Positions 33,776 through 42,219 of a DNA stretch of 42,290 nt are shown in pieces. The translations under genes were made by a program, and so were the position numbers. The notes beneath the pieces were generated by a model. That model did no database searches and had not been told where the DNA came from. It was given only the letters and a program-made list of their open reading frames with translations. Within the stretch, counting starts at the first letter, position 1. Every line of letters begins with the position of its first letter. Origin of the DNA: Terrimonas_A sp036262095 (GTDB taxonomy: Bacteria > Bacteroidota > Bacteroidia > Chitinophagales > Chitinophagaceae); NCBI GenBank assembly GCA_036262095.1, contig DATAJQ010000114.1:1-42290 (forward strand). The letters run 5' to 3'.

Positions 33776-35158
33776 TTACTCAAAGGCCGGCAGCTGTACT
33801 TTCAATGTGCATCCTTTGCCGGGAGCAGATTCCACCTGAACGGCGCCATTGTAAAATTCTGTGCGCTCACGGATATTGGAAAAGCCGATGCCCTGGTAAG
33901 TGTGGCGCGGGTCAAAGCCATTGCCATTGTCTTTAATAAGCAGTTCGATCTTCCCTTCTTTGCTGCTTAATGCAATTTGAGTAAGCGATGCCTGGCTATG
34001 CCGGAGGATATTTTTTAATTGTTCCTGCACGATCCGGAAAAGAGTGATCTTTTTTCCGGATGATAATTGCTCAATGCCTCCATCCTGCTCATGGGTGAAA
34101 CGGACATTCATGGCTCCTGCCAGTTCGATATCCTTTACCAGTGTTTGCACGTTGCCAATAAGACTTTCCTCTTTTAGTTGGGGAGCTACAAGTTCTTTGG
34201 ATAGTTTGCGGATCTCTTCAATGGCAAGGCTGATATACTCACTGCTTTTTTGTTTTATCTCCTGCTGATCTTCTTTACAGGCTTCAAGTTTATCAATAAA
34301 CAATTTTGCAGTAAGTAATACCTGGTTCACATTATCATGCAGCTCGTGGCCTATCCGTGTTTTTTCCTTTTCCTGCGCACGGATCACGGTTTCAGCAATT
34401 TCTTTCTGGCGTTGCAGCCGTTCATCGGCCAGTTCATTGCGCAGTTGTATCAGTGGAGACACGTCCTGCAATGAGCCGATCATTTTTACGGGGAGATCAT
34501 TTTCATACACAACAAATCCTTTATCCTGCACATGTTTATAACTGCCGTCAGCGCATTTGAAACGATATTCATCTTCCCACGATTTTTTATGGCGGTCAGT
34601 AGCATCCTTTACTTTATCGGCAAGGCGGTCACGGTCTTCAGGATGTATGCGGCGCAGCCACCAGGAAAGCCCTTTTGAATTGTCCCATTGATAGCCGATC
34701 ATTTGCATCAGTGCTTCGTTGCGGAATATCTGGCCTGATTGCATATCCCATTCCCAGATGGCATCCGAAGTAGCACGGGTAAGATGAACGATGCGTTCTT
34801 TTGCCTGCCTTAATTCTTTTTCAATATGACTTATGTCGGGAATATTAACGGCCTGGCCGGAAAGCAATTTTTTTCCGGAATGAGGACAATCTGTAGGAAT
34901 GATATTGATGTAAAAATTGAATGTATTTCCATTCACCCATTGTATCTGCTGGGTAGTGCTGATCGGTTTGTTTGTTTCCAGCGCCTGAATATGCTTATCA
35001 TAAACAGCCCGGGTGAAAGCAGAAGGGATAAAAGCGGTAACACGTTTTCCAACGCATTGCTCTGCGGATAAATTGAAATGCTTGTAGAACGAATCGCTGG
35101 CGAATACGAGTTTTGTTTCTTCATCTATTACCCAAGCCAGGCAGAAAATGTGCTGCAT
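33776..35158 (-). CDS. Soluble PAS-PAS histidine kinase, NarX-type
   Basis: 460 residues with no transmembrane segment or signal peptide, so cytoplasmic. PAS 1 (about 1-110) starts directly at LAWVIDEETKLVFASDSFYK. PAS 2 with PAC (about 125-250) has ATSDAIWEWDMQSGQIFRNE, IHPEDRDRL and YRFKCADGSYKHVQDKG. The HisKA_3 domain has phospho-acceptor His274 (GHELHDNVNQVLL); the HATPase shows KNILRHSQAS, DNGNGFD and GIGFSNIRERTEFYNG. No regulator directly follows; the stand-alone receivers and the NarL-type regulator on the same strand are possible partners. It is 139 bp upstream of the membrane kinase gene. Confidence 0.93.
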   Translation of the reverse strand: MQHIFCLAWVIDEETKLVFASDSFYKHFNLSAEQCVGKRVTAFIPSAFTRAVYDKHIQALETNKPISTTQQIQWVNGNTFNFYINIIPTDCPHSGKKLLSGQAVNIPDISHIEKELRQAKERIVHLTRATSDAIWEWDMQSGQIFRNEALMQMIGYQWDNSKGLSWWLRRIHPEDRDRLADKVKDATDRHKKSWEDEYRFKCADGSYKHVQDKGFVVYENDLPVKMIGSLQDVSPLIQLRNELADERLQRQKEIAETVIRAQEKEKTRIGHELHDNVNQVLLTAKLFIDKLEACKEDQQEIKQKSSEYISLAIEEIRKLSKELVAPQLKEESLIGNVQTLVKDIELAGAMNVRFTHEQDGGIEQLSSGKKITLFRIVQEQLKNILRHSQASLTQIALSSKEGKIELLIKDNGNGFDPRHTYQGIGFSNIRERTEFYNGAVQVESAPGKGCTLKVQLPAFE

Positions 35159-35726
35159 ACAGATATTGGAAGGTGGTTGTAAAACATTTTCAGGCAGGCA
35201 GCTATTAACTGATTACCGGTTTGAATTTTCTGTATTTAGATAGTAGCTATATGCTTGCTTACAGCGGCACATCCTTCTGTGGTCAGCTCCGGGGTTCGCG
35301 CACTATGCATTATGCTCCTTTGCTGGATAGGATGTTGCAAGCCAAGCTATAGGGAATTCATCCCTTTGTTACAGTGGATAAGATTTAATACCTAAAGAAA
35401 GGTAAAAAAAACACTTCTTGCAACGTATCTGTTGATTTTCATCAAAAAAATAGACATGAAGTTTTCTTTTTAAGAAGATACCCTTAATTGTTTTAAATAG
35501 TAACTACCAATATGCAAGACCTCTTCTCATCGGTAAAAAATCCAGCTTCGTCGGAAAGGATGCAGTTCAAATACAACAAAGCCTGTATATTTGTTCTTCC
35601 TCAAGCGAAAGAATATGAAAATCTGCTAAGGTTCGCCCCCATTGTAAATAGAACCTGAACTTTTTAATGACTCAAATTTTACCAGCCTGGTAGCTGCTGG
35701 AGTTTTTTACTATTCAAATTTTTTAC
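35159..35726. other. 568-bp intergenic region upstream of the MATE gene
   Basis: Between the divergent kinase and MATE genes. TATATTTG (35586-35593) is an exact -7 box and would give the MATE gene a leader of about 125 nt. CCAGC (35682-35686) can pair with GCTGG (35696-35700), followed by AGTTTTTT just 20 bp before the MATE ATG. TCAAATTTT recurs at 35672 and 35713. A 48-codon frame at 35512-35658 overlaps the promoter candidate and shows no family features. Nothing else was identified. Confidence 0.4.
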
Positions 35727-37148
35727 ATGTCTGAACAGACCTATACAACGAGGGTATCGAATGCCTTTGCTTTTATCCGTCGTGCTATTAGCGGCGAAGA
35801 AATGGATTATACAACGGGAAGCCTGCGCAAAGCCGTATTTATGCTGGCAATTCCTATGATGATCGAAATGATCATGGAATCAGTGTTCGCACTGGTTGAC
35901 CTTTATTTTGTCGGCCACCTGGAAGATAGTAGTCATGCTATCCAAACCGTGGGCTTAACGGAATCGGTGCTGACGATCATTTATTCACTGGCCATGGGTA
36001 TGAGTATGGCTGCCACTGCAACGGTTGCCCGCCGGGTGGGGGAAAAGAACTTTAAGGAGGCAAGTCATGCAGCCATTCAGTCAATGCTGATATCACTGGC
36101 AGTTGCGATAGTGATCAGCATATTCGGGTTTATGAATGCCACTAATATTTTGCGGTGGATGGGCGCTTCGGAGGAAACTGCTGTAAAGGGTACCACTTTT
36201 GTCCGCATCATGATGGGCGGCAGCCTTGTGATCGTATTGCTTTTTTTGATCAATGGTATATTCCGCGGAGCAGGTAATGCGGCCATTGCTATGAAAAGCC
36301 TGATGGTCGCCAATATCTGTAATATCATTCTTTGCCCTTTGCTGATAAGAGGCTTTGGGCCGATTCCCGCACTGGGATTGAATGGTGCCGCCATTGCAAC
36401 AACTATTGGCCGCGGCATAGGCGTTTGTTACCAGCTTTATCATTTATTTGGAAAGAAGCACAGCCTGAAAATAGAAGCCAGCTACTGGAAAGCCGACTGG
36501 GCAGTGATCCGTTCGCTGATAAAAATCGCAACGCCGGCTATCTTCCAGTTCCTGATCGCATCCTGTAGCTGGATCTTCCTGGCCAACCTTGTAGCAACCA
36601 CTGGTGGAGAAAATGCTTCAGCAGGATACCAGACAGCGCTGCGTTTAATGATGTTCTTTATCCTGCCGGCATGGGGTATGAGCAATGCAGCAGCAACACT
36701 GGTAGGGCAAAACCTGGGAGCAAAGCAACTGGACCGTGCCGAGGCATCGGTAATGAAAACGATGAAGTACAATGTCATTTTTATGGCTTTTGTTACGGTG
36801 TTGTTCTTAGTGTTGGGGGAATGGTTTGTTTCGTTCTTCACACCGGATCCTGAAGTAAGGAAAGAAGCGGTACTGGCTGTACGCATTATCAGTGCTGGAT
36901 ATATCTTTTATGGTATAGGCATGGTGCTGATCAATACATTCAATGGTGCCGGTGATACATGGACGCCAACCTGGGTGAATGTATTCGGATTTTGGCTGTT
37001 CCAGATACCGTTAGCGTATGTGCTGGCGAAGTATCTTAACTGGGGGCCAACAGGGGTGTTTATTGCTGTGCCGGTGGCAGAAACGCTGATCACGATCGTG
37101 TCGTTCATATTGTTCAGGAAAGGACGATGGAAGAGGGTGGTAGTGTAA
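35727..37148 (+). CDS. MATE family efflux transporter
   Basis: 473 residues with about 12 membrane helices in two homologous halves. The first begins RKAVFMLAIPMMIEMIMES and has the VDLYFVGHL motif (about 52-60). The second begins IKIATPAIFQFLIASCSWIF (about 257-276). The G-x-x-R-G-x-G-N pattern (GIFRGAGNAAIAMK, about 180-193) and its counterpart NTFNGAGDTWTP (about 404-415) are typical of the NorM/DinF group. Such pumps export cationic compounds using H+ or Na+. It stands as a single gene, 568 bp from the divergent kinase, and is followed by an inverted repeat. Confidence 0.94.
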   Translation: MSEQTYTTRVSNAFAFIRRAISGEEMDYTTGSLRKAVFMLAIPMMIEMIMESVFALVDLYFVGHLEDSSHAIQTVGLTESVLTIIYSLAMGMSMAATATVARRVGEKNFKEASHAAIQSMLISLAVAIVISIFGFMNATNILRWMGASEETAVKGTTFVRIMMGGSLVIVLLFLINGIFRGAGNAAIAMKSLMVANICNIILCPLLIRGFGPIPALGLNGAAIATTIGRGIGVCYQLYHLFGKKHSLKIEASYWKADWAVIRSLIKIATPAIFQFLIASCSWIFLANLVATTGGENASAGYQTALRLMMFFILPAWGMSNAAATLVGQNLGAKQLDRAEASVMKTMKYNVIFMAFVTVLFLVLGEWFVSFFTPDPEVRKEAVLAVRIISAGYIFYGIGMVLINTFNGAGDTWTPTWVNVFGFWLFQIPLAYVLAKYLNWGPTGVFIAVPVAETLITIVSFILFRKGRWKRVVV

Positions 37149-37161
37149 AGAGCTGAACAGG

Positions 37162-37247
37162 GCAAAGGATTTTAAGGAAGGGGGAATGCAACGCAGGGAG
37201 GCATAGCATTATTATAATTATTTTCTATAATTCTTAAAATCCTTTGC
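37162..37247. repeat. Inverted repeat after the MATE gene
   Basis: Arms GCAAAGGATTTTAAG (37162-37176) and its exact reverse complement (37233-37247) are 15 bp, with a 56-bp centre. The right arm is followed by TTCTGTTTTT. It starts 13 bp after the MATE stop. It may be the 3' structure of the MATE transcript or a small element like the others in this window. Confidence 0.7.
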
Positions 37248-37338
37248 TTCTGTTTTTATTACGTTATACCCATATTGTATTTTTTCTTTTATATATGCGT
37301 ATATCTGCGCAGTTATAGAAAAAACAAAACTTTCTTTC

Positions 37339-37369
37339 TTGCACCGGGGATTTAACCATACTATTTTAG
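37339..37369 (+). promoter_or_regulatory. Bacteroidota-type promoter for the L,D-transpeptidase gene
   Basis: TTG (37339-37341) at -33, a 20-bp spacer and TATTTTAG (37362-37369) at -7, one base from TAnnTTTG. The spacing is as expected for the Bacteroidota primary sigma factor. The leader to the TTG start at 37406 would be about 30 nt. Confidence 0.5.
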
Positions 37370-37405
37370 CACTAGTCGCGTTAATAGTCTGAAATCCGTA
37401 TCGAA

Positions 37406-38125
37406 TTGAAACACACACTGACAATCACCTTCTATTGTCTGTGCATGGCAGCACTCTCCTTATCATGGAAGCCTGTTGCCAAAGCAGACAGGGCTACTGG
37501 AAAAACCGCCCCTGCCATCATTGGCAAGCCATCTTCTGCGGTGAATACCAAAATGCATTCCCTGTATCTCTCACTTGAGCTTAAAGAAATAGGTCTTTCT
37601 GAAGAGGCGTTTAGCTATGCATATAAAGGATATGAAGTGTTGCTGCAGAAAAAGCTGGTGGCAAGGGAGGGATATCTTACTATTTGTGATTTCAGTCAGT
37701 CGTCAACTAAAAAGCGTTTATATGTTATAGATATGGTGAACCAAAGCGTGGTGGTGAATACTTATGTAGCACATGGCAAGAATTCAGGAGGTGAATTTGC
37801 CCGTTATTTTTCCAATCGTGCTGGTTCATTGCAAAGCAGTCTTGGTTTTTATGTAACCAAACAAACATATTACGGAGAGCATGGTTTATCGCTTCGTGTG
37901 GCAGGATTGGAAAAGGGGGTCAATGATAAAGCGTACCGCCGTGCTATTGTGATCCATGGTGCTGATTATATCGGCAACCGGCAGAAGGGCAGAAGTTTTG
38001 GTTGCCCGGCTGTACCCCAGGAAGAAAGTTCCCGCATTATCAATACGATCAAGAACGGGCATTGCCTGTTCATTTATCATCCTTCAAAAAAATACCTGCA
38101 GGGATCAAAGATACTCAACGACTGA
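37406..38125 (+). CDS. Murein L,D-transpeptidase catalytic-domain protein
   Basis: 239 residues of the YkuD_2-like family (PF13645). The catalytic motif is His184 (AIVIHGADY) and Cys200 (GRSFGCPAVP), both present. Other conserved runs are YLTICDFSQSSTKKRLYVID (about 90-109), VAHGKNSGG (121-129) and FSNRAGSLQSSLGFYVT (135-151). Relatives form or remodel 3-3 peptidoglycan cross-links or have related cell-wall activity outside the cytoplasm. The start is TTG at 37406: there is no in-frame ATG upstream before a stop at 37385, and it gives a signal-like N-terminus (KHTLTITFYCLCMAALSLSW). A promoter and a terminator flank it, so it is monocistronic. Confidence 0.9.
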   Translation: MKHTLTITFYCLCMAALSLSWKPVAKADRATGKTAPAIIGKPSSAVNTKMHSLYLSLELKEIGLSEEAFSYAYKGYEVLLQKKLVAREGYLTICDFSQSSTKKRLYVIDMVNQSVVVNTYVAHGKNSGGEFARYFSNRAGSLQSSLGFYVTKQTYYGEHGLSLRVAGLEKGVNDKAYRRAIVIHGADYIGNRQKGRSFGCPAVPQEESSRIINTIKNGHCLFIYHPSKKYLQGSKILND

Positions 38126-38157
38126 TTGGACCCAGACAACAAGGATGGACAAACAAC

Positions 38158-38184
38158 AGCCCAACTGAGAAGTTGGGCTTTTTT
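38158..38184 (+). terminator. Rho-independent terminator
   Basis: AGCCCAACT (38158-38166) pairs with AGTTGGGCT (38171-38179) across a GAGA loop, then TTTTTT. It lies 33 bp after the L,D-transpeptidase stop. Confidence 0.9.
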
Positions 38185-38367
38185 AATGGTTAAGCGTTGT
38201 CTGTTGATCGTTGACCATTGTCCGGATGGCAGAATTTCTATGCTGGACGGGGTCAGTAGTTCTTTTTCCATTGTCACCCCGGCCCTGGTTCAGTAAACGT
38301 GCTGGTTTAAAAAATATAAGAGCCGGGGTCTCCCAGCGTGCACTTGATTTTGACCAATAATACCGGT

Positions 38368-38697
38368 TCACTTTTTCTTCGCTTTTTTCTTTGCATTCTT
38401 TTTTTGCTGTTCTATTTGTTTTAGTGCAGCTTCATCTGTTATTGTTTCGAAATGCGTGATCAATTCCGAGAGAGGGATATTAAAACCTGCAGCAATGGAA
38501 ACAAGTGTTGTGAATTGAGGATCTTTTTTTCCGGCAGACACATTTTGTACAATATAGTATTCGATATCAGCTGCTGTTGCCAATTGATGAAGACTGTTGA
38601 CAGCATTTTTATCTGAAGCTTGTTTATTCTGCTCCAGGAGTTTTTGCAGGGCCAAACCCAGGCGGTGCCGGATGATCAGTTTCTGATTGTCGTTCAT
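38368..38697 (-). CDS. XRE-family HTH protein with lysine-rich tail
   Basis: 109 residues from the ATG at 38697; an upstream TTG is rejected. The Cro/C1-type HTH spans about 38-85: SLHQLATAADIEYYIVQNVS, then AGKKDPQFTTLVSIAAGFNI and PLSELITHF. The N-terminal 35 residues form a charged helix (HRLGLALQKLLEQNKQ) and the C-terminus is an unusual run of lysines (KKNAKKKAKKK), which would add non-specific DNA affinity. The target is unknown; no toxin partner lies beside it. It is divergent from the ECF sigma gene, with a 168-bp gap holding an imperfect palindrome (38733-38748). Confidence 0.85.
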   Translation of the reverse strand: MNDNQKLIIRHRLGLALQKLLEQNKQASDKNAVNSLHQLATAADIEYYIVQNVSAGKKDPQFTTLVSIAAGFNIPLSELITHFETITDEAALKQIEQQKKNAKKKAKKK

Positions 38698-38732
38698 ATA
38701 GCTCAAAGTCCAATGATTCAAAATCTTTTTTG

Positions 38733-38748
38733 GTATTCGATCAGATAC
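38733..38748. promoter_or_regulatory. Imperfect palindrome between XRE and sigma genes
   Basis: GTATTCGATCAGATAC has 12 of 16 symmetric positions. It lies 36-51 bp upstream of the XRE start, a plausible operator position, but the symmetry is imperfect and no second copy was found. Confidence 0.25.
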
Positions 38749-38865
38749 TAGACATAAAAATTCAGTAATTTTAAATGATGATTGGAGTAAGAGGTGGCCA
38801 TGGTCTAAATGTTAGTCTCAGCATCAAAGGAATGTATTATTATTTCATTAGTCATAATTCTATTA

Positions 38866-39429
38866 ATGAAAGCCAGCTATAAAGATATTGGATCGGTGGT
38901 CGTTCAACCAATACGGGAGGATAGGGAACCAAAGTTCAATCAATTATTCCGTGAACACTTTCGTGCACTTTCTTTTTTTGCACGTTCTATTACCGGGCAG
39001 GAGTTATTTGCACAGGATATAGTGCAGGAGTGTTTTATTAAAGTATGGAAGCGATATAAGCAACTGACTGATTCAGACAGGTTGAAATCTTATTTGTATG
39101 CTGCAGTGAAAAATGATTGTATCAGTTATCTCCGGAAGCAAGCGGTTAGAAATAAGAGACGGGAAGTTTATCAGGAGAAAGTTGCAGTAAACCAGGCGCT
39201 CTCAATAGAGCAGGAAATGGTATACATTGAAACTGTCTGTGAATTATATGCACATATTGGGCGACTACCGGAGAAGATGCGGGAAGTGGTACGATTATAC
39301 TACCTGGAAGAAAAGAGTGCGGCTGAGATAGGAAAATTATTGCAAAAGAATTGTGATACAGTACAACATCAGCGGCAGACTGCATTGAACCTGCTGCGCA
39401 TTAAGAAGGAACTGCTCATCGCTGCTTAA
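38866..39429 (+). CDS. ECF-type RNA polymerase sigma factor
   Basis: 187 residues from the ATG at 38866 (MKASYKDIG); an earlier in-frame ATG adds 19 hydrophobic residues unlike a sigma factor. Sigma-70 region 2 is about 28-95 (FNQLFREHFRALSFFARSIT, ELFAQDIVQECFIKVWKRYK) and region 4 about 130-180 (LPEKMREVVRLYYLEEKSAA, EIGKLLQKNCDTVQHQRQTA). It resembles the large Bacteroidota ECF group, usually paired with a FecR anti-sigma and SusC/SusD genes, but neither is present here. The next gene on the same strand is a tail-fibre-like surface protein, which may be its target. Confidence 0.93.
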   Translation: MKASYKDIGSVVVQPIREDREPKFNQLFREHFRALSFFARSITGQELFAQDIVQECFIKVWKRYKQLTDSDRLKSYLYAAVKNDCISYLRKQAVRNKRREVYQEKVAVNQALSIEQEMVYIETVCELYAHIGRLPEKMREVVRLYYLEEKSAAEIGKLLQKNCDTVQHQRQTALNLLRIKKELLIAA

Positions 39430-39531
39430 TTAAACAGGTATATCTAAGGGTTTGGTCTTATTGTCTTGTATTAGTAATTAATGCAAATTTGTAAAACCAC
39501 CATTTTTACGCTTTCTGATCAACGGACGGTT

Positions 39532-39539
39532 TATTTTTG
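39532..39539 (+). promoter_or_regulatory. Candidate -7 box for the tail-fibre-like gene
   Basis: TATTTTTG, an exact TAnnTTTG match, about 72 bp upstream of the ATG at 39611. The -33 region (TTTTTACG) is weak. If it is real, the gene is transcribed separately from the sigma factor gene. Confidence 0.4.
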
Positions 39540-39610
39540 CAAATGTTGTAAGACTGAATCAATAGATCGTGAAGATTGGTGGATATACTTCATCAATAAA
39601 AAGCAAATCT

Positions 39611-40708
39611 ATGCGATCTCAAAATTCTTTTCTTATTATTTCGCTTCTGATAGCAAGCTATTCTTATGGGCAGGTGCCAGCTACGGTTCAGGCTTCTGAC
39701 AAATTTGTTCTTGAAAACGGAACCGCGTACACCCATACTGAAGTAGTAAATACTGATTGGGGCGGTTCTCATGGTATTTTTTTCGGATCAAAGTTTAATT
39801 ATACAGGATCAGGTTCTTTGTGGGATAATGGAAATATGATTTATTCCAATAACGCTGGGTCGTACAATTTTGGAGCTTTTTCCCTGGGGTATATTGCCAA
39901 TGGAGGCACATTTGGATTTTATGATGGAGGGCTTTCTACCGGAATTAACCAGCCCATCAGTTGGCAGAGTGTAATGGCATTTGAACGTGGCGGACAGGTT
40001 GGCATAGGAACCGAGTCTCCCGATGCGAAATTACACGTCAATGGAGATGTGCGAGTGAATACATATTTGAGAGCCGGAACCATGCCCAGCTCTCCTAATG
40101 GTCAATTTAAAGTACTTGGACAGCAGGGCGTTGGTGCAGTGGAACCAACCACCAACAGAACCGCTTATCTATATGCTGATGCAGGGTATTACGGTTCTTC
40201 CGCGTATGACTACACTACCAATACCCCACTTCCATTTTCCCTGAATTTTGACAATACGGATACTTATATTAATCGCAATGGTGGCGGTGTAGCTATTGGC
40301 AGCACAAATATCCCGTCCGGGTATAAGCTGTCTGTTGCCGGTAATGTAATCGCTCAGAAAATAAAAGTGCAGCAACAACCCTGGCCAGACTTTGTGTTTG
40401 AACCTGACTATTCACTACCAACACTGAAAGAAGTGGCATCTTTTATTAAAATAAATAAGCATCTGCCAGGTATCCCTTCTGCGAAGGAAATAGAAAAAGA
40501 TGGTCTTGATATCGGTGGTGGCCAAGCTAATCTTTTGAAAAAGATTGAAGAGCTGACCTTGTATGCCATTGATCAGGATAAGCGCCTTGAAGAATTCACG
40601 GTAAATGAAAAGAAATTACAACAGAAACTGGATCAGCAACAACAGGAGTTGGAGATCATGAAAAAGCAGATTCAGGAATTGTTGAATAACCCAAAGAAGA
40701 GCCAGTAG
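39611..40708 (+). CDS. Exported tail-fibre-like surface protein
   Basis: 365 residues from the ATG at 39611, which begins a signal peptide (MRSQNSFLIISLLIASYSYG). The middle is beta-rich, with two units resembling phage tail-fibre or S74-type repeats: VGIGTESPDAKLHVNGDVRV (about 138-157) and GVAIGSTNIPSGYKLSVAGN (about 230-249). The C-terminal third, WPDFVFEPDYSLPTLKEVAS, FIKINKHLPGIPSAKEIEK, then LLKKIEELTLYAI, is a conserved module on many Bacteroidota surface proteins and ends in a coiled coil (about 305-360) that likely trimerises. It lacks a visible catalytic Ser/Lys of a true S74 chaperone. It lies between an ECF sigma gene and a barrel protein gene (60-bp gap). Confidence 0.8.
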   Translation: MRSQNSFLIISLLIASYSYGQVPATVQASDKFVLENGTAYTHTEVVNTDWGGSHGIFFGSKFNYTGSGSLWDNGNMIYSNNAGSYNFGAFSLGYIANGGTFGFYDGGLSTGINQPISWQSVMAFERGGQVGIGTESPDAKLHVNGDVRVNTYLRAGTMPSSPNGQFKVLGQQGVGAVEPTTNRTAYLYADAGYYGSSAYDYTTNTPLPFSLNFDNTDTYINRNGGGVAIGSTNIPSGYKLSVAGNVIAQKIKVQQQPWPDFVFEPDYSLPTLKEVASFIKINKHLPGIPSAKEIEKDGLDIGGGQANLLKKIEELTLYAIDQDKRLEEFTVNEKKLQQKLDQQQQELEIMKKQIQELLNNPKKSQ

Positions 40709-40768
40709 CGTCCTGCTGCAGCTAAAAATTTACCATGAACTCGTGTACGTAACCATCACCACCTCTTC

Positions 40769-42202
40769 ATGCTTTTCCTGAAATCAATACTGCTTATTGG
40801 GATATTATGCGCATCTGCAGGGGTGTGGGCGCAAAGTGATACATTTCCACAGCCGATTTCTGCCCAATACCTTGATCAGGTAAACACCAAAGCCAGCCAG
40901 TTAGAGCAAAAGCTGGACAAACAATCTGAGAAGATCCTGTCGAAGTTTTTAAAAGCAGAGCAAAAACTGCAACGCAAACTGGCGCGCAAGGATTCGGCCA
41001 AAGCTCAACAGGTATTTGGCAGTGCGGCGCAACAGTATACACAACTACAGGACAAGCTGGCCAAAACCGATAAGCTCAAACAGTATATTCCCTCCCTGGA
41101 CACCCTCAGCAGCTCGCTTAAATTTTTGCAGGCCAATCCCCAACTGATGGCCATTACCAAAGAAGGCCCTGCCAAACTGAAAGAAGCCATGGCCAAAGTG
41201 AACAGCCTGCAAACGCAATTCCAGAAAGCAGAAGAGATCAAAAAGTTTCTGAAAGAAAGAAAAGAGTACCTGAAAAGCCAATTGAACAACCTTGGGCTGG
41301 GTAAGCAGTTAAAGCAGCTGAACAAACAGGCTTATTACTACAGCGCCCAGGTAAACGAATACAAACAACTGCTGAAGGACCATAAGAAAGCTGAACAAAA
41401 AGCGATCGAACTGTTGAGCCAGACCCGACTGTTCAAAGACTTCATGCGCAACAACAGCCAGCTGGCTTCCTTGTTCCGCCTTCCGGGCAGTAGCGCCGGC
41501 AACACGGGTGCGGCCAGCCTGGCAGGTCTGCAAACCCGGGCACAGGTGAATAACCTGATCCAGCAACAGATCACGGCCGGCGGCCCGAATGCGCAGGCGC
41601 AGTTCAGCCAGAACATGCAACAGGCGCAGGCGCAACTGAACCAACTGAAAGACAAGCTCGGCAAGCTGGGCAACAGCGGCGGTGGGGATATGGACATGCC
41701 GGAAGGTTTTAAACCCAATGAACAGCGAACGAAAAGTTTTTTTCAACGCATAGAACTGGGTGCCAATATCCAGTCGCAGAAATCCAATGGTTTTTTCCCG
41801 GTAACGAGTGATATCGGTTTATCGGCAGGCTATAAGCTGAATGACCAAAGTGTGCTGGGTATCGGGGCCAGCTATAAGATGGGTTGGGGGGAGAATATCC
41901 GGAACATCCGGGTCACGCATCAGGGAATCGGTCTGCGGTCGTTCATCGAATGGAAGCTGAAGGGCTCTTTCTGGCTGGCGGGAGGGTATGAAATGAATTA
42001 CCGGAGCGGGTTCAGGCGGATTGCAGAGTTGAGGGACAGGAGTGGGTGGCAGGAGAGCGGATTGATCGGTGTGAGCAAGGTGGTGGACCTTCGGTCGAAG
42101 ATTCTGAAGAAAACGAAAGTGCAGTTGATGTGGGATTTCCTGAGCTACAGGCAGGTGCCGAAGGCGAATGCAGTGGTGTTCAGGATCGGGTATAGTTTTT
42201 AA
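40769..42202 (+). CDS. Coiled-coil and beta-barrel outer-membrane protein, unrecognised
   Basis: 477 residues; I do not recognise a named family. Signal peptide 1-21 (MLFLKSILLIGILCASAGVW, AQ). About 30-215 is almost continuous charged coiled coil (QLEQKLDKQSEKILSKFLKA, FLKERKEYLKSQLNNLG). About 215-335 is Gln/Ala/Gly-rich with a PGSSAGNTGAASLAG linker, a QQAQAQLNQLKDKLGKLG helix and a GNSGGGDMDMPEGF hinge. About 340-477 looks like an eight-stranded barrel (IELGANIQSQ, IGLSAGYKLND, VLGIGASYKMGWG, FWLAGGYEMNYRS) ending in FRIGYSF, whose terminal Phe is a typical BAM signal. Base composition is richer in G+C than in the preceding gene. It is followed 17 bp later by another exported protein. Confidence 0.8.
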   Translation: MLFLKSILLIGILCASAGVWAQSDTFPQPISAQYLDQVNTKASQLEQKLDKQSEKILSKFLKAEQKLQRKLARKDSAKAQQVFGSAAQQYTQLQDKLAKTDKLKQYIPSLDTLSSSLKFLQANPQLMAITKEGPAKLKEAMAKVNSLQTQFQKAEEIKKFLKERKEYLKSQLNNLGLGKQLKQLNKQAYYYSAQVNEYKQLLKDHKKAEQKAIELLSQTRLFKDFMRNNSQLASLFRLPGSSAGNTGAASLAGLQTRAQVNNLIQQQITAGGPNAQAQFSQNMQQAQAQLNQLKDKLGKLGNSGGGDMDMPEGFKPNEQRTKSFFQRIELGANIQSQKSNGFFPVTSDIGLSAGYKLNDQSVLGIGASYKMGWGENIRNIRVTHQGIGLRSFIEWKLKGSFWLAGGYEMNYRSGFRRIAELRDRSGWQESGLIGVSKVVDLRSKILKKTKVQLMWDFLSYRQVPKANAVVFRIGYSF

Positions 42203-42219
42203 ATACTTAAATAAGAGAC

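Noticed and set aside
35512..35658. 48-codon frame upstream of the MATE gene
   Set aside because: It contains an exact -7 promoter box (35586-35593) and has no recognisable features, so it is more likely untranslated.
38185..38367. Possible further dispersed repeat (GTTGTCTGTTGATCGTTGACC region)
   Set aside because: Resembles low-complexity GTTGA-type intergenic repeats, but no second copy or inverted partner was found in the window.
39481..39699. 72-codon frame overlapping the start of the tail-fibre-like gene
   Set aside because: Different frame from the signal-peptide-bearing gene and crosses its candidate promoter.
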